Positions 43,535 to 52,185 of a stretch of DNA of 64,000 bases are shown here, piece after piece. This DNA is from an uncultured Lachnobacterium sp. (lineage in GTDB: Bacteria; Bacillota; Clostridia; Lachnospirales; Lachnospiraceae). A program made the translations under genes and the position numbers. The stretch is taken from assembly GCA_900546625.1 (NCBI GenBank), contig URDU01000006.1:49123-113122 (forward strand), in the 5' to 3' direction. The notes beneath the pieces were generated by a model. It did not search any database, was not told the DNA's origin, and saw only the letters and a program-made list of their open reading frames with translations. Position 1 is the first letter of the stretch. Every line of letters begins with the position of its first letter.

Positions 43535-43738
43535 TTATTCAAAAATAAATATATCTTCTATCGGAGCTTTTACAGCTCTTGAAATATCTATTGCCAATTT
43601 AAGTGACGGATTATATTGTGCTTTTTCTAATCTCATAATAGTTTCACGACGAACACCTACAATGTCAGCGAGTTGTTCTTGTGTTAATTCTTGTGCTACA
43701 CGATATTTTTTTAAATTACATACAAACTTTGCTTCCAT
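43535..43738 (-). CDS. small XRE-type DNA-binding protein
   Basis: 67 residues, nearly all helix-turn-helix: YRVAQELTQEQLADIVGVRRETIMRLEKAQYNPSL, ending APIEDIFIFE. Such proteins usually pair with a membrane protein, as here (gap of 3 bases). It is not part of the Tn916 backbone at this position. Confidence 0.88.
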   Translation of the reverse strand: MEAKFVCNLKKYRVAQELTQEQLADIVGVRRETIMRLEKAQYNPSLKLAIDISRAVKAPIEDIFIFE

Positions 43739-43741
43739 AAT

Positions 43742-44383
43742 TTATTCCCTTTTTTCATAACGATATAATAAATAGTTGCTAAGAAAAAGAACAAGAGCAT
43801 AGATAAGTGAAACAGAAATCAGCATAAATATTGCACACCACTCAACATTACGGGAAAACATACCTATTGCCATAAGCCAGATAACTACAAATAATAGTTT
43901 AAAACCTATCTTGTAGGCTTCTAATTGTGCCTTACGTTTATTTTCTTGAAAAAGCTCATCTTCTAAGATATGAGAAAGTTTACCTTCAAAGAAAAAACTG
44001 AAAAAACCAAAAAATATGAAAAAAGCAAAAGGAAATATTTCTCCAAATTTATAGTATGTCCAAAATCCGCCAAACCCCAGAAAACCAAACATTCCACAAA
44101 ATCCCCAGTAAGGAGAAATTGTTCTTGAATATCGTTTTTCCCTGCTGTTTTTTGAAAAGACATTTTTAAAGCAGATAATTACTATATAGATAGCATATAG
44201 TGCTATTAAAGCTCCAATTACTAACATAGGAATATCCTTGTAAGAAAATACATATTCCGACATATCCATATTTTTGACCCAGCGTCCATCATTGTATAAT
44301 AGGGAGTAGATTGTACCAACAATAAGCAATAAAGCACACCCTACCCCCATAAAAATAATTTTTTTAATTTGTTTCTTTGACAT
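43742..44383 (-). CDS. polytopic membrane protein of an XRE-paired module
   Basis: 213 residues from the ATG at 44383 (AAAGGAGAGATAA upstream); the longer frame to 44440 adds an unlikely tail. About five to six hydrophobic segments (GVGCALLLIVGTIYSLLY, MLVIGALIALYAIYIVIICF, ...) and a charged central loop (FEGKLSHILEDELFQENKRK). No family recognised. Co-transcribed with the XRE gene. AT-rich relative to the ICE backbone, so this two-gene module is probably a later insertion. Confidence 0.7.
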   Translation of the reverse strand: MSKKQIKKIIFMGVGCALLLIVGTIYSLLYNDGRWVKNMDMSEYVFSYKDIPMLVIGALIALYAIYIVIICFKNVFSKNSREKRYSRTISPYWGFCGMFGFLGFGGFWTYYKFGEIFPFAFFIFFGFFSFFFEGKLSHILEDELFQENKRKAQLEAYKIGFKLLFVVIWLMAIGMFSRNVEWCAIFMLISVSLIYALVLFLSNYLLYRYEKRE

Positions 44384-44485
44384 ATTTATCTCTCCTTTCA
44401 AATGAGATGTTTTTGTATCTTTATGAGATAAATATATCACTCCGCATTGTTCGTGTCAATCAAAATTAAGACAAATACATCACTT

Positions 44486-44869
44486 TTATTTCTTCGGCTG
44501 TCCCTGCGGTGTAGGGTTCTGTGGACTGCCTGCGTTCTGGTTGCCTTTATTCTTCAACACAATATCCTCTGCCTTTACATACCAGTCCACATCTGCACCC
44601 GTATAGGTTTTTCTTGATACCGTATCGGCTACTGGATTGACAAGCTCCACAACTGCATTGTAAGGAAATTCCCTTAACGGTACTTCTGGCGGTACAGACA
44701 CGGGGATAATTCCACCGTGCAGACTGCACTTCAAATCATAGATACGCTTTTTAAGCTGGGTACTCGGTGTCCCGTCCTCATTCTGCAAGAACACATCACG
44801 TACCGCTGTAAACTTTAATTCTCCAAATGTTTTCTCTTTGTCAATAACAAACCCGTTTGATAATCTCAT
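44486..44869 (-). CDS. YdcP-family protein, Orf22-like
   Basis: 127 residues, with IDKEKTFGELKFTAVRDVF, the KRIYDLKCSLHGGIIPVSVP core and YNAVVELVNPVADTVSR; ends in a Gln/Pro-rich tail. DUF961/YdcP proteins are the early genes of Tn916-like transfer operons; the function is not known. Paralogue of the next gene. Confidence 0.88.
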   Translation of the reverse strand: MRLSNGFVIDKEKTFGELKFTAVRDVFLQNEDGTPSTQLKKRIYDLKCSLHGGIIPVSVPPEVPLREFPYNAVVELVNPVADTVSRKTYTGADVDWYVKAEDIVLKNKGNQNAGSPQNPTPQGQPKK

Positions 44870-44884
44870 AAATTCTTCACTCCT

Positions 44885-45211
44885 TTACTTTTCTTCAACT
44901 GCTACAATATCATCAGCAACTAATACATAATCGGTATGTCCCATATCCCCGATTGCGTAACCTCTGCCGTATAACTTCGGATTGACAAGTTTTACTTTCT
45001 GTTCATACTTGAAATGCTTTTCGCCAGCCTGCACAGGAATTTCCACCACAACATTTTCGCCTTTCTGTATGTCAGAATAAAGGTTATAGCTTCGTCTGGC
45101 TAAGACCCTGCGGTTATTTTTATCTCTTTCAAAGACTGGCTCGCTTTCGCCTGCAAATTCAAGAGTTCCAAAAGACTGTGTCATATCTGGCACGACATAT
45201 TTCATTTCCAT
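44885..45211 (-). CDS. YdcP-family protein, Orf23-like
   Basis: 108 residues: MTQSFGTLEFAGESEPVFER, ARRSYNLYSDIQKGENVVVEIP, FKYEQKVKLVNPKLYGRGY. Same family as the orf22-type gene, 15 bases downstream. It starts the transfer operon proper. RBS AACGAGGTAAAAC. Confidence 0.88.
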   Translation of the reverse strand: MEMKYVVPDMTQSFGTLEFAGESEPVFERDKNNRRVLARRSYNLYSDIQKGENVVVEIPVQAGEKHFKYEQKVKLVNPKLYGRGYAIGDMGHTDYVLVADDIVAVEEK

Positions 45212-45449
45212 ATTGTTTTACCTCGTTTCTTTCTATATTTGATAAGTTTTTTAATTGTGATTTCTTATTCTGGCGGTTTGGGAAGTACCAGCAATCCCCC
45301 AGATAGTAAAGGGTAAAATCAATGCTTACGCACCCTTGACTATCCGTGTTCTTGCAGGTTGTAGGCAGACAAGCCAGAATAAGCGGAAGTCTGCCGTTTG
45401 ACAGCTTCGGTGGAGAGCGTGATTTTCCTTTTCTCATACCGTTACCACC

Positions 45450-48400
45450 TTATAATTTCTTCATTTTACGGCGTTTGTAGAAGAAGATACCTGTCAGTCC
45501 AGCACCAGAAGTCACAAGAAGTGCAAGCAGTCCGTAAAGGTTGGTGTTATCGCCCGTTTTGGGACTGTCGCTAGGTCTGCTAGGCTTTTCTGGTGTCGGT
45601 GGTGTTTCGGGTTTTTCTGGTTCTTCTGGCTTTTCCTTAAAAGTAATCGTCTGTCCCTCTTCCTCAATGTCCTTATGTTCGGTAACTTTCTTCGGCTCGT
45701 CTGGATTGCTTAAGTCGTACAATTCTTCAAAAGTTACAAGCTGTTTGCCGTCAAGGGAAGTAGCGTCAAAGGTAAAGGCAACTTCCACTTTCATAGTTTC
45801 GCTGTCAGCGGTAAACATATAATCACTTTCCACACGCTTTCCATTGATAAGAAGTTCTGCATTTTCTTCTTTCAACATCTGCCAGCCCACAAGTTTGTAC
45901 TGTGTACCGACTTCTAAGCCCTCTAAGGTTACGGTATCAATGATTGTAACGTCTTTTCCAGCTTCAAGCTCTTTGTTGCCGTCCTTATCCGTAGCAGTCG
46001 TATGAATTTTGATGATACGCTCTGTGATAAGTACGGTCTGCCCGTCGTCCTCAATGTCTTTGTGTTCTGCAACTTTTACGGGTTCGTCTGGATTGCTTAA
46101 ATCATACAATTCTTCAAAGGTAACAAGGTTTTTGCCACCTAAAGCAGACGCATTGAACGTATAGGAAATTTCCACTTTCATTTCTTCCTCATCAGCGACA
46201 AAGGTATAATCGTTTTCTACACGTTTCCCGTCAATGATAAGCTCGGCGTTTTCTTCCTTTAACATCTGCCAGCCTTTCAACTGATACTTTGTGCCTTTTG
46301 TAAGTCCGTCTAATTTGACAGTATCAACGATTGTAACCTCTTTTCCTGCAAGGATAGTCTTTTCGCCGTCCTTGCTGGTCGCTGTGGTATGGATAGAGAT
46401 TTCTTTTTCGTATTCATCAGTCAGCGTCCCTAAATCAATCACAAGGTTATTTCTTGATACCACGATTTCAAAAGGTGGGATAAGTTCAAAGCCTTTGTTA
46501 CTATCACAACGCATTTCTTCAATGATGTAGGTATCATAAGGTAATGCCCCCTTGCTGTCGTCTGGTTCAGAAGTTCCAAACCACACACCGTCCTCGCTGG
46601 TCTTTCCTGCGTTGGTATTGTGCTTATGAGAAGCCCATTCAGCAGAAGTGGAGAATTGCCCGTTATCATCAGTTACCACGACGTGATTTTCGCCCGTTGT
46701 CTTGCTTGTGATCCTAAAAGGAACATCAGCAAGACGCTTGTGTGTGCCTGCACCGATTTTTACACCCTCAATATCTCCACGCTTAATCTGATTATAGATA
46801 GAATGGGCTTTTTCGGTTAAGTCCACGATTTTTCCATTTTCTGTGATTGTAAAATCAATCGGCTTTGCACCGTCAGTTAAGTAACCGTTGGGAGCTTCAC
46901 TCTCAACGATACGGAATTTTCCATAAGGTAAGAGGTCAGAAGAAGTAGAAGCGACACCCTCAATATCTGTACGAATTGTCTTTACCACTTCATTTTTCTT
47001 GTATAACTTGCCCTCAACCAATACTGCATTATCATTTAAGGAAATGATGTCAAAGGCAGTATCTTTCAAAGTGGCACTTCCTTGTGGCTTTGTATCGCCC
47101 GTTTCTAAATCTCGTTTCTGAATTTTGACACCGCCACGGATAACCTTGTCTGATACGGAAAACTGGTTACTTCCAGATAATACGGCAAGGTCGCCGTCCT
47201 CGGTAATCTGTGTTACATATAAGCCTTTTATCTGTTCGGACTTATCGCCAGCCTGCATATATGCACCCTCTAACAAGTAGCCGTTTGGAGCTTTTGTTTC
47301 TTCTACGGTTAGTGTTCCAAGTGGAAGAACCGCCTTGCCGTCCTGCATATAGAAGCTGTCGCCAGATACTTTGTATGTGTCCGCTAATTTTGTGATGTAG
47401 TGGGTTGTTCCGTCGCTGTCTGTTTCAGCGGTTGTCTTTGTAACCCATGTACGAGTAGCTTCGGCAGGGAGATTGTCTTTATTGTAGAAGCCAGCATAAT
47501 ACTTCCATGTAAATTCCGCACCTGCTAAAGAAGCGTTCCCTTGCGGATTGTCTTTCTGTGTTTCCATATCAATCTTGAAAAGCTCAATCAAAGTGTCCGT
47601 TACTTTTGGCGTATCTGATACTTTCAAAATTGCTGTCTTTCCAACTTCAACCTTTAAGGAATATACAGTTTTATCCACTTTATATCCTGCTGGTGCGTAT
47701 AATTCCTTGATATAGACTGTGCCTGCTTTTACCTCTGCAATATCTGTGTTTCCGTTTTCATCAGTCGTAAGGGTGGCAAGCTGTTTTGTGCAGTCTTTAT
47801 CAGAAAAGACACCGTATGTTGCACCAGCGATTGAGTAATTCCCGTTACCGTCTGTGATGCTGGCATTACTGGAAACCTTTTGCAGTTTCGTATTTCCGAC
47901 ATTCAGTTTCGCCCAGAATTGTCCCAATTCCTGCCCCTCGCCAGAGTAGATATAACCGCCACATTCATAGCGTCCTTTATTTTCTTTGACAAAGGCTTTC
48001 GCACCAGAGAAAACTTCGTCCTGCGTAGCCTTTGGAATTTCATCATAAGAAGCTCGCACGTTATCACATTGCCAGCCAAGATGTACGCTCAATCTCTGCC
48101 AGACTACAAGCTGTCTTAAAAGATAAGCGTGATTTTTGCTTATTCCGCTGTGGCTGTCTGTGTACTGTTTTACATATTCGATAGATAAGGCAACGTCGCT
48201 TATCTGGTCGGCACTCATACGGGTGCTTACGTCAGCTCTGGTCTTGTAACCATTCTTAAAGTCTGTGTTGATGTCAATACAGTAAGCGTCCTCGCCCTCA
48301 ACGGTCAAATGTCCCTCATTAAAGGTAGAACCAATTGAACCGTCATTCATTACTTTTTCAACGATACCGACACGCTCTTTTGACTCCGTCCAGTATTGCT

Positions 48401-48494
48401 TACTTTCTGCATGAACGGGTGTAGTCGGCAAAGCAGTAACGACAGTTGCAAGAGCTAAGAAGCCCGTACACAATCGTTTTAACATCTTTTTCAT
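45450..48494 (-). CDS. sortase-anchored adhesin with thioester-like domain and VaFE/Cna-B repeats
   Basis: 1014 residues from the ATG at 48494 (GAAAGGAGCATTAG upstream); an extended frame to 48620 lacks a site. Signal peptide ends near TTPVHAES. N-terminal domain has AYCIDIN (Cys near 71) and RQLVVWQRL (Gln near 127), the residue pair of internal-thioester adhesin domains. Then several SpaA/Cna-B prealbumin-like domains (ITDGNGNYSIAGATYGVFSD; KAPNGYLLEGAY), two VaFE repeats of about 125 residues (VTFEELYDLSNPDEP twice), and the sorting signal SPKTG near 978 with a hydrophobic end and KRRKMKK. Probably promotes mating contact or host binding. Confidence 0.88.
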   Translation of the reverse strand: MKKMLKRLCTGFLALATVVTALPTTPVHAESKQYWTESKERVGIVEKVMNDGSIGSTFNEGHLTVEGEDAYCIDINTDFKNGYKTRADVSTRMSADQISDVALSIEYVKQYTDSHSGISKNHAYLLRQLVVWQRLSVHLGWQCDNVRASYDEIPKATQDEVFSGAKAFVKENKGRYECGGYIYSGEGQELGQFWAKLNVGNTKLQKVSSNASITDGNGNYSIAGATYGVFSDKDCTKQLATLTTDENGNTDIAEVKAGTVYIKELYAPAGYKVDKTVYSLKVEVGKTAILKVSDTPKVTDTLIELFKIDMETQKDNPQGNASLAGAEFTWKYYAGFYNKDNLPAEATRTWVTKTTAETDSDGTTHYITKLADTYKVSGDSFYMQDGKAVLPLGTLTVEETKAPNGYLLEGAYMQAGDKSEQIKGLYVTQITEDGDLAVLSGSNQFSVSDKVIRGGVKIQKRDLETGDTKPQGSATLKDTAFDIISLNDNAVLVEGKLYKKNEVVKTIRTDIEGVASTSSDLLPYGKFRIVESEAPNGYLTDGAKPIDFTITENGKIVDLTEKAHSIYNQIKRGDIEGVKIGAGTHKRLADVPFRITSKTTGENHVVVTDDNGQFSTSAEWASHKHNTNAGKTSEDGVWFGTSEPDDSKGALPYDTYIIEEMRCDSNKGFELIPPFEIVVSRNNLVIDLGTLTDEYEKEISIHTTATSKDGEKTILAGKEVTIVDTVKLDGLTKGTKYQLKGWQMLKEENAELIIDGKRVENDYTFVADEEEMKVEISYTFNASALGGKNLVTFEELYDLSNPDEPVKVAEHKDIEDDGQTVLITERIIKIHTTATDKDGNKELEAGKDVTIIDTVTLEGLEVGTQYKLVGWQMLKEENAELLINGKRVESDYMFTADSETMKVEVAFTFDATSLDGKQLVTFEELYDLSNPDEPKKVTEHKDIEEEGQTITFKEKPEEPEKPETPPTPEKPSRPSDSPKTGDNTNLYGLLALLVTSGAGLTGIFFYKRRKMKKL

Positions 48495-48529
48495 AAATCT
48501 AATGCTCCTTTCATTTTGGGTAATAAAAT

Positions 48530-48550
48530 AGCCGTCCAATAAGAACGGCT
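48530..48550 (-). terminator. weak hairpin in the adhesin leader
   Basis: AGCCGT/ACGGCT with 9-base loop; ATTTTATTA follows on the minus strand. It could limit read-through from typA into the adhesin gene. Confidence 0.4.
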
Positions 48551-48687
48551 GGAAATAGAAAAGGAACGTCATGTTAGGCATTCCATAGTCTATAAAATAT
48601 TTAATTTTTTCTTGTTTCAATACTGATGTGTTGTACCATAATATCTTTGCATATCTAGGAAAACTTGCGTATCAAGGCTCATTCGTT

Positions 48688-48708
48688 AGTAGTAAATAAG
48701 TAGTAAAT
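48688..48708. promoter_or_regulatory. integrase arm-type sites, typA end
   Basis: Two AGTAGTAAAT copies at an 11-base period, same orientation and spacing as 23188-23208. Confidence 0.7.
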
Positions 48709-48733
48709 TGATGTGTTTGTTTCCTTGAAAATG

Positions 48734-48765
48734 CTGATAGATACTGTGTTTTAGCGGATAATCAG
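48734..48765. other. stem-loop at the typA end
   Basis: CTGAT/ATCAG (48734-48738 with 48761-48765). The surrounding 43 bases align in the same orientation with the int-end stem-loop (23088-23130), at roughly two thirds identity. Confidence 0.4.
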
Positions 48766-48777
48766 ATTTTTATTGTG

Positions 48778-48793
48778 TTTTTATTATAAAAAC
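48778..48793. repeat. candidate att core at the typA end
   Basis: TTTTTATTATAAAAAC, identical to 23037-23052; 20 bases before the typA stop codon. Confidence 0.55.
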
Positions 48794-48812
48794 CTTATGT
48801 GAAAGGCATGCT

Positions 48813-50645
48813 TTAATTCTTCTTGAAGCCGGCTCTCTTACGAAGAGTAGGGTCAAGAATCTTCTTTCTGATTCGAAGGCTCTCAGGTGTTACCTCAAGA
48901 AGCTCATCTGTGTCAATAAAGTCGATAGCCTGCTCAAGGCTTAATACTCTAGGTGGTACGAGTGTGAGTGCCTCATCTGCTGATGAAGAACGTGTATTTG
49001 TAAGATGCTTCTTCTTACATACGTTGAGCTCGATGTCCTCGGCCTTTGCACACTGTCCGATAACCATTCCTGAGTAAACCTTGGCACCAGGTCCGATAAA
49101 GAGTGTTCCTCTCTCCTGTGCAGAGAAGAGTCCGTATGTTACGGCCTCACCTGACTCAAAGGCAATGAGTGAACCTGTTGCACGGTATGCAATCTCACCC
49201 TTGTATGGCTCGTATCCGTCAAACATAGTGTTTAAGATTCCGTTACCCTTTGTATCTGTCATGAACTCGCCACGGTATCCGATAAGTCCACGGGCTGGGA
49301 TGTGGAACTCAAGTCTGGTGTAGCCACCTGCGATAGAACCCATATTTCTAAGCTCGCCCTTGCGCTGCTGAAGCTTTGAGATAACAGCTCCTGTAAACTC
49401 GTCAGGCACATCAATGTAAGCAAGCTCCATTGGCTCGAGCTTCTTGCCGTTTTCATCATACTTGTAGAGTACCTCTGCCTTACTTACAGCGAACTCATAG
49501 CCCTCACGGCGCATGTTCTCGATAAGTACTGAAAGGTGAAGCTCTCCACGTCCTGAAACCTTGAAGGAATCAGGTGAGTCTGTATCCTCGACACGCAGTG
49601 AGACATCTGTGTTGAGCTCGCGAAGGAGTCTGTCACGGATGTGACGGCTTGTGACAAATTTACCTTCCTGTCCTGCAAGAGGGCTGTTGTTTACGATAAA
49701 GTTCATAGAGATTGTAGGCTCTGAAATCTTCTGGAAAGGAATTGCCTCCGGTGCTTCCGGTGAGCAGATTGTATCTCCGATGTGGATGTCTGCGATACCT
49801 GAGATTGCTACAATCGAACCGATTCCTGCCTCGGTTACATCTACCTTGTTGAGTCCGTCAAACTCGTAAAGCTTGCTGATACGGACCTTCTCAAGCTTGT
49901 CAGGGTCGTGGTGGTTTACAACGACAGCCTCCTGATTGACCTTGATTTTACCGTTATCCACTTTACCGATTCCGATACGTCCTACATACTCGTTGTAGTC
50001 GATTGTACTGATGAGAATCTGTGTGTTGGCATCCGGATCACCTGTTGGAGCCGGGATGTAGTTTACGATTGTCTCGAAGAGAGGAGTCATATCCTTCTTC
50101 TCGTCGTTTAAGTCCTTCATGGCATAGCCGTCTCTTGCTGATGCGAAAACGAATGGGCAGTCAAGCTGCTCCTCAGAAGCATCGAGATCCATGAAGAGCT
50201 CTAATACCTCATCGATGACCTCGTCAGGACGTGCCTCCGGACGGTCAATCTTGTTGACGCAGACAATGATAGGCAGCTTGAGTGCAAGAGCCTTCATAAC
50301 TACGAACTTGGTCTGTGGCATAACACCCTCGAAGGCATCAACCACGAGGATAACGCCGTTTACCATCTTAAGAACACGCTCTACCTCACCGCCGAAGTCA
50401 GCATGACCCGGAGTGTCGATGATGTTGATTTTGATGTCCTTATACTGAATAGCTGTGTTTTTGGAGAGGATTGTGATACCTCTTTCACGCTCGATGTCGT
50501 TTGAATCCATTACTCGTTCCTGAACTTCCTGATTGTCACGGAACACACCGCTTTGCTTGAGAAGCTCATCTACAAGTGTTGTTTTACCATGATCAACGTG
50601 GGCAATAATTGCTATATTACGAATATCGTCTCTTGTTGTTTTCAT
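48813..50645 (-). CDS. typA: ribosome-associated translational GTPase TypA/BipA
   Basis: 610 residues. GTPase motifs: AHVDHGKTTLVDELL (15-29), RERGITILSKN (switch), DTPGHADFGGEVER, and NKIDRPEAR. Then EF-G-like domains and the C-terminal BipA domain (GPGAKVYSGMVIGQ, KKHLTNTRSSSADEALTL). Acts on the ribosome, mainly in 50S assembly and stress or cold response. RBS AGAAAGAAGGAAAAT. The ICE ends 20 bases after its stop, so the gene is intact but its former downstream terminator is now 25.7 kb away. Confidence 0.97.
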   Translation of the reverse strand: MKTTRDDIRNIAIIAHVDHGKTTLVDELLKQSGVFRDNQEVQERVMDSNDIERERGITILSKNTAIQYKDIKINIIDTPGHADFGGEVERVLKMVNGVILVVDAFEGVMPQTKFVVMKALALKLPIIVCVNKIDRPEARPDEVIDEVLELFMDLDASEEQLDCPFVFASARDGYAMKDLNDEKKDMTPLFETIVNYIPAPTGDPDANTQILISTIDYNEYVGRIGIGKVDNGKIKVNQEAVVVNHHDPDKLEKVRISKLYEFDGLNKVDVTEAGIGSIVAISGIADIHIGDTICSPEAPEAIPFQKISEPTISMNFIVNNSPLAGQEGKFVTSRHIRDRLLRELNTDVSLRVEDTDSPDSFKVSGRGELHLSVLIENMRREGYEFAVSKAEVLYKYDENGKKLEPMELAYIDVPDEFTGAVISKLQQRKGELRNMGSIAGGYTRLEFHIPARGLIGYRGEFMTDTKGNGILNTMFDGYEPYKGEIAYRATGSLIAFESGEAVTYGLFSAQERGTLFIGPGAKVYSGMVIGQCAKAEDIELNVCKKKHLTNTRSSSADEALTLVPPRVLSLEQAIDFIDTDELLEVTPESLRIRKKILDPTLRKRAGFKKN

Positions 50646-50692
50646 ATTTTCCTTCTTTCTTTAATAAATAAAGCTAAGTTTGCAACTAACTT

Positions 50693-50720
50693 ATTCTATC
50701 ATAATTTTTCCAATGTGCAA
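50693..50720 (-). promoter_or_regulatory. candidate typA promoter
   Basis: Minus strand TTGCAC (50720-50715), 16 bases, TAGAAT (50698-50693). Moderate match; about 48 bases of leader. Confidence 0.45.
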
Positions 50721-50856
50721 GTTTTCATTGAAAGTTTTTAAAAAATTAAGTGAAATGTTATTGGATTTGTCGACATTATTTGAGAAAATATACTTTGTGG
50801 AAATGTTAAAAATAGCTGGAAAAACATTTTACAAAAGGAAGGGAGACAAAAAATTC

Positions 50857-51477
50857 ATGGCAGATAAAATGTTTGAAAACAACCAGGTATCAATAATCGG
50901 AGAAATCGTTTCGGATTTTCAGTTTAGTCACGAGGTGTATGGTGAGGGCTTCTATATGATGGAGGTTTCGGTCAGAAGGCTTTCGGATTGCATGGACTAT
51001 ATTCCGGTGATGGTGTCAGAGAGACTTATCAATGTGGAGGGTGACTACATAGGCAAAAGCGTATATATAGGCGGTCAGTTCCGCTCGTTCAACAGGCATG
51101 AGGAGAAGAAAAACAGGCTTGTGCTGTCTGTTTTTGCAAGGGAGCTTGAGGTATTGGACAGTGATTATGATGAGGACGCAGCCAATCAGATTTTCCTTGA
51201 CGGCTATATCTGCAAGGAGGCCATATACAGGAAAACACCGCTTGGACGAGAAATTGCAGACCTGCTTGTGGCAGTGAACCGCTCATATGGCAAGTCAGAC
51301 TATATTCCATGCATCTGCTGGGGAAGAAATGCCAGATTTGCGTCGACCTTTGAGGTGGGCACACATGTGCAGATATGGGGCAGAATCCAGAGCAGGGACT
51401 ATGTGAAAAAGCTGAGTGAGACACAGGTGGAGCAGCGCACGGCGTATGAGGTTTCCGTGAGCAAGATTGAGGCATAG
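50857..51477 (+). CDS. SSB-like protein with two tandem OB folds
   Basis: 206 residues from the ATG at 50857 (AGGAAGGGAG upstream); the frame extends to 50680 but without support. The C-terminal half is a recognisable SSB OB fold: NQIFLDGYICKEAIYRKTPL ... GREIADLLVAVNR, SDYIPCICWGRNARF, VGTHVQIWGRIQSRDYVK. The N-terminal half has the same order of elements (NQVSIIGEIVSDFQ, DYIPVMVSERL, IGKSVYIGGQFRSFNR), so it looks duplicated. It lacks the acidic DDDIPF-type tail of true SSB. Probably binds single-stranded DNA; role unknown. Confidence 0.72.
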   Translation: MADKMFENNQVSIIGEIVSDFQFSHEVYGEGFYMMEVSVRRLSDCMDYIPVMVSERLINVEGDYIGKSVYIGGQFRSFNRHEEKKNRLVLSVFARELEVLDSDYDEDAANQIFLDGYICKEAIYRKTPLGREIADLLVAVNRSYGKSDYIPCICWGRNARFASTFEVGTHVQIWGRIQSRDYVKKLSETQVEQRTAYEVSVSKIEA

Positions 51478-51598
51478 TATTGCATGAGGATTTGTGACTT
51501 CCACGAAAATTTGCAATAAATCTCAGATTGTGGTATTTTACTAGATATTATTGGTTACATATCAGTAGAATAGCTATGTGTATGGAGGCATGATTATT

Positions 51599-52078
51599 AT
51601 GGAGAACGGTGCAGTACAGATTTATTATGGCGAGGGACATGGCAAGACAAATGTCGCTATAGGAAGTGCAATATGTGCTGCCTGCGAAGGTAAACAGGCT
51701 GTCGTTATTCAGTTCCTAAAGGGAAAAAAGGAGCCGGAATTTTTGAAAAAGCTCGAGCCGGAGGTAAAATTTTTTAATTTTTCAAGGGCCGGAATACTCT
51801 TTGAGCAGCTTGATGATGAGAGCAAGCAGGAAGAAATCATGAATATCAAGAATGGCTTTAATTATGCTAAGAAGGTCATATCAACCGGTGCTGACATGGT
51901 TGTTGTGCTTGATGAGATGCTTGGACTTTTGGATTTGCATCTGATTTCCAAGGAGGAGCTGTCGGATATGCTTGCTTCAAGGCCGGATGATGTGACAGTT
52001 ATTATGACTGGCCGTGTGCTTGATGATGGAATCAGGGAAATGGCTGATGAGATTTATAATATCGCGTCGGAAAAATAG
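51599..52078 (+). CDS. cobO: cob(I)alamin adenosyltransferase, CobA/BtuR type
   Basis: 159 residues from the ATG at 51599 (TATGGAGG upstream). P-loop YYGEGHGKTNVAIG at residues 8-20, AVVIQFLKGKK, and the active region VVVLDEMLGLLDLHL, as in the CobA/CobO/BtuR family. Transfers the adenosyl group from ATP to cob(I)alamin or cobinamide to make the coenzyme. It stands alone here; no cobalamin riboswitch and no other cob gene is in the window, so it may serve salvage. Confidence 0.88.
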   Translation: MENGAVQIYYGEGHGKTNVAIGSAICAACEGKQAVVIQFLKGKKEPEFLKKLEPEVKFFNFSRAGILFEQLDDESKQEEIMNIKNGFNYAKKVISTGADMVVVLDEMLGLLDLHLISKEELSDMLASRPDDVTVIMTGRVLDDGIREMADEIYNIASEK

Positions 52079-52100
52079 TAAGGAAATATTGTCATGTGAG

Positions 52101-52129
52101 TTGACAATACACAGGCTTGGTGATATGAT
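52101..52129 (+). promoter_or_regulatory. dapA-dapB promoter
   Basis: TTGACA (52101-52106), 17-base spacer, TATGAT (52124-52129): nearly perfect. Start near 52136, about 50 bases before the riboswitch. Confidence 0.88.
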
Positions 52130-52185
52130 TAATGCAAGTGTGAGGCAGTTATATCATCTGCTGTATACAAATAATTTGATTAACA

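Larger units (their letters stand above)
23037..48793. mobile_element. Tn916-family integrative and conjugative element
   Basis: A 25.7-kb element delimited by a shared 16-bp AT-rich sequence. Gene order follows Tn916 from one end to the other: int, xis, orf8, orf7, orf9 types, cargo, then orf13 to orf17, ArdA, TcpD-like, MobT relaxase, FtsK-like coupling protein, orf22/orf23 (YdcP) and a large surface protein. All core genes look intact. tet(M) is absent; MarR plus ABC transporters occupy its place. The exact ends are uncertain by several bases because Tn916-type integration uses AT-rich targets and short coupling sequences. Confidence 0.9.

Noticed and set aside
45159..45437. 92-codon minus-strand frame upstream of the orf23-type gene
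   Set aside because: It runs across the ribosome site and first codons of the orf23-type gene in another frame, has no clear start context and an odd Cys/Pro-rich make-up. Most likely leader sequence of the transfer operon, though a conserved leader ORF is not excluded.
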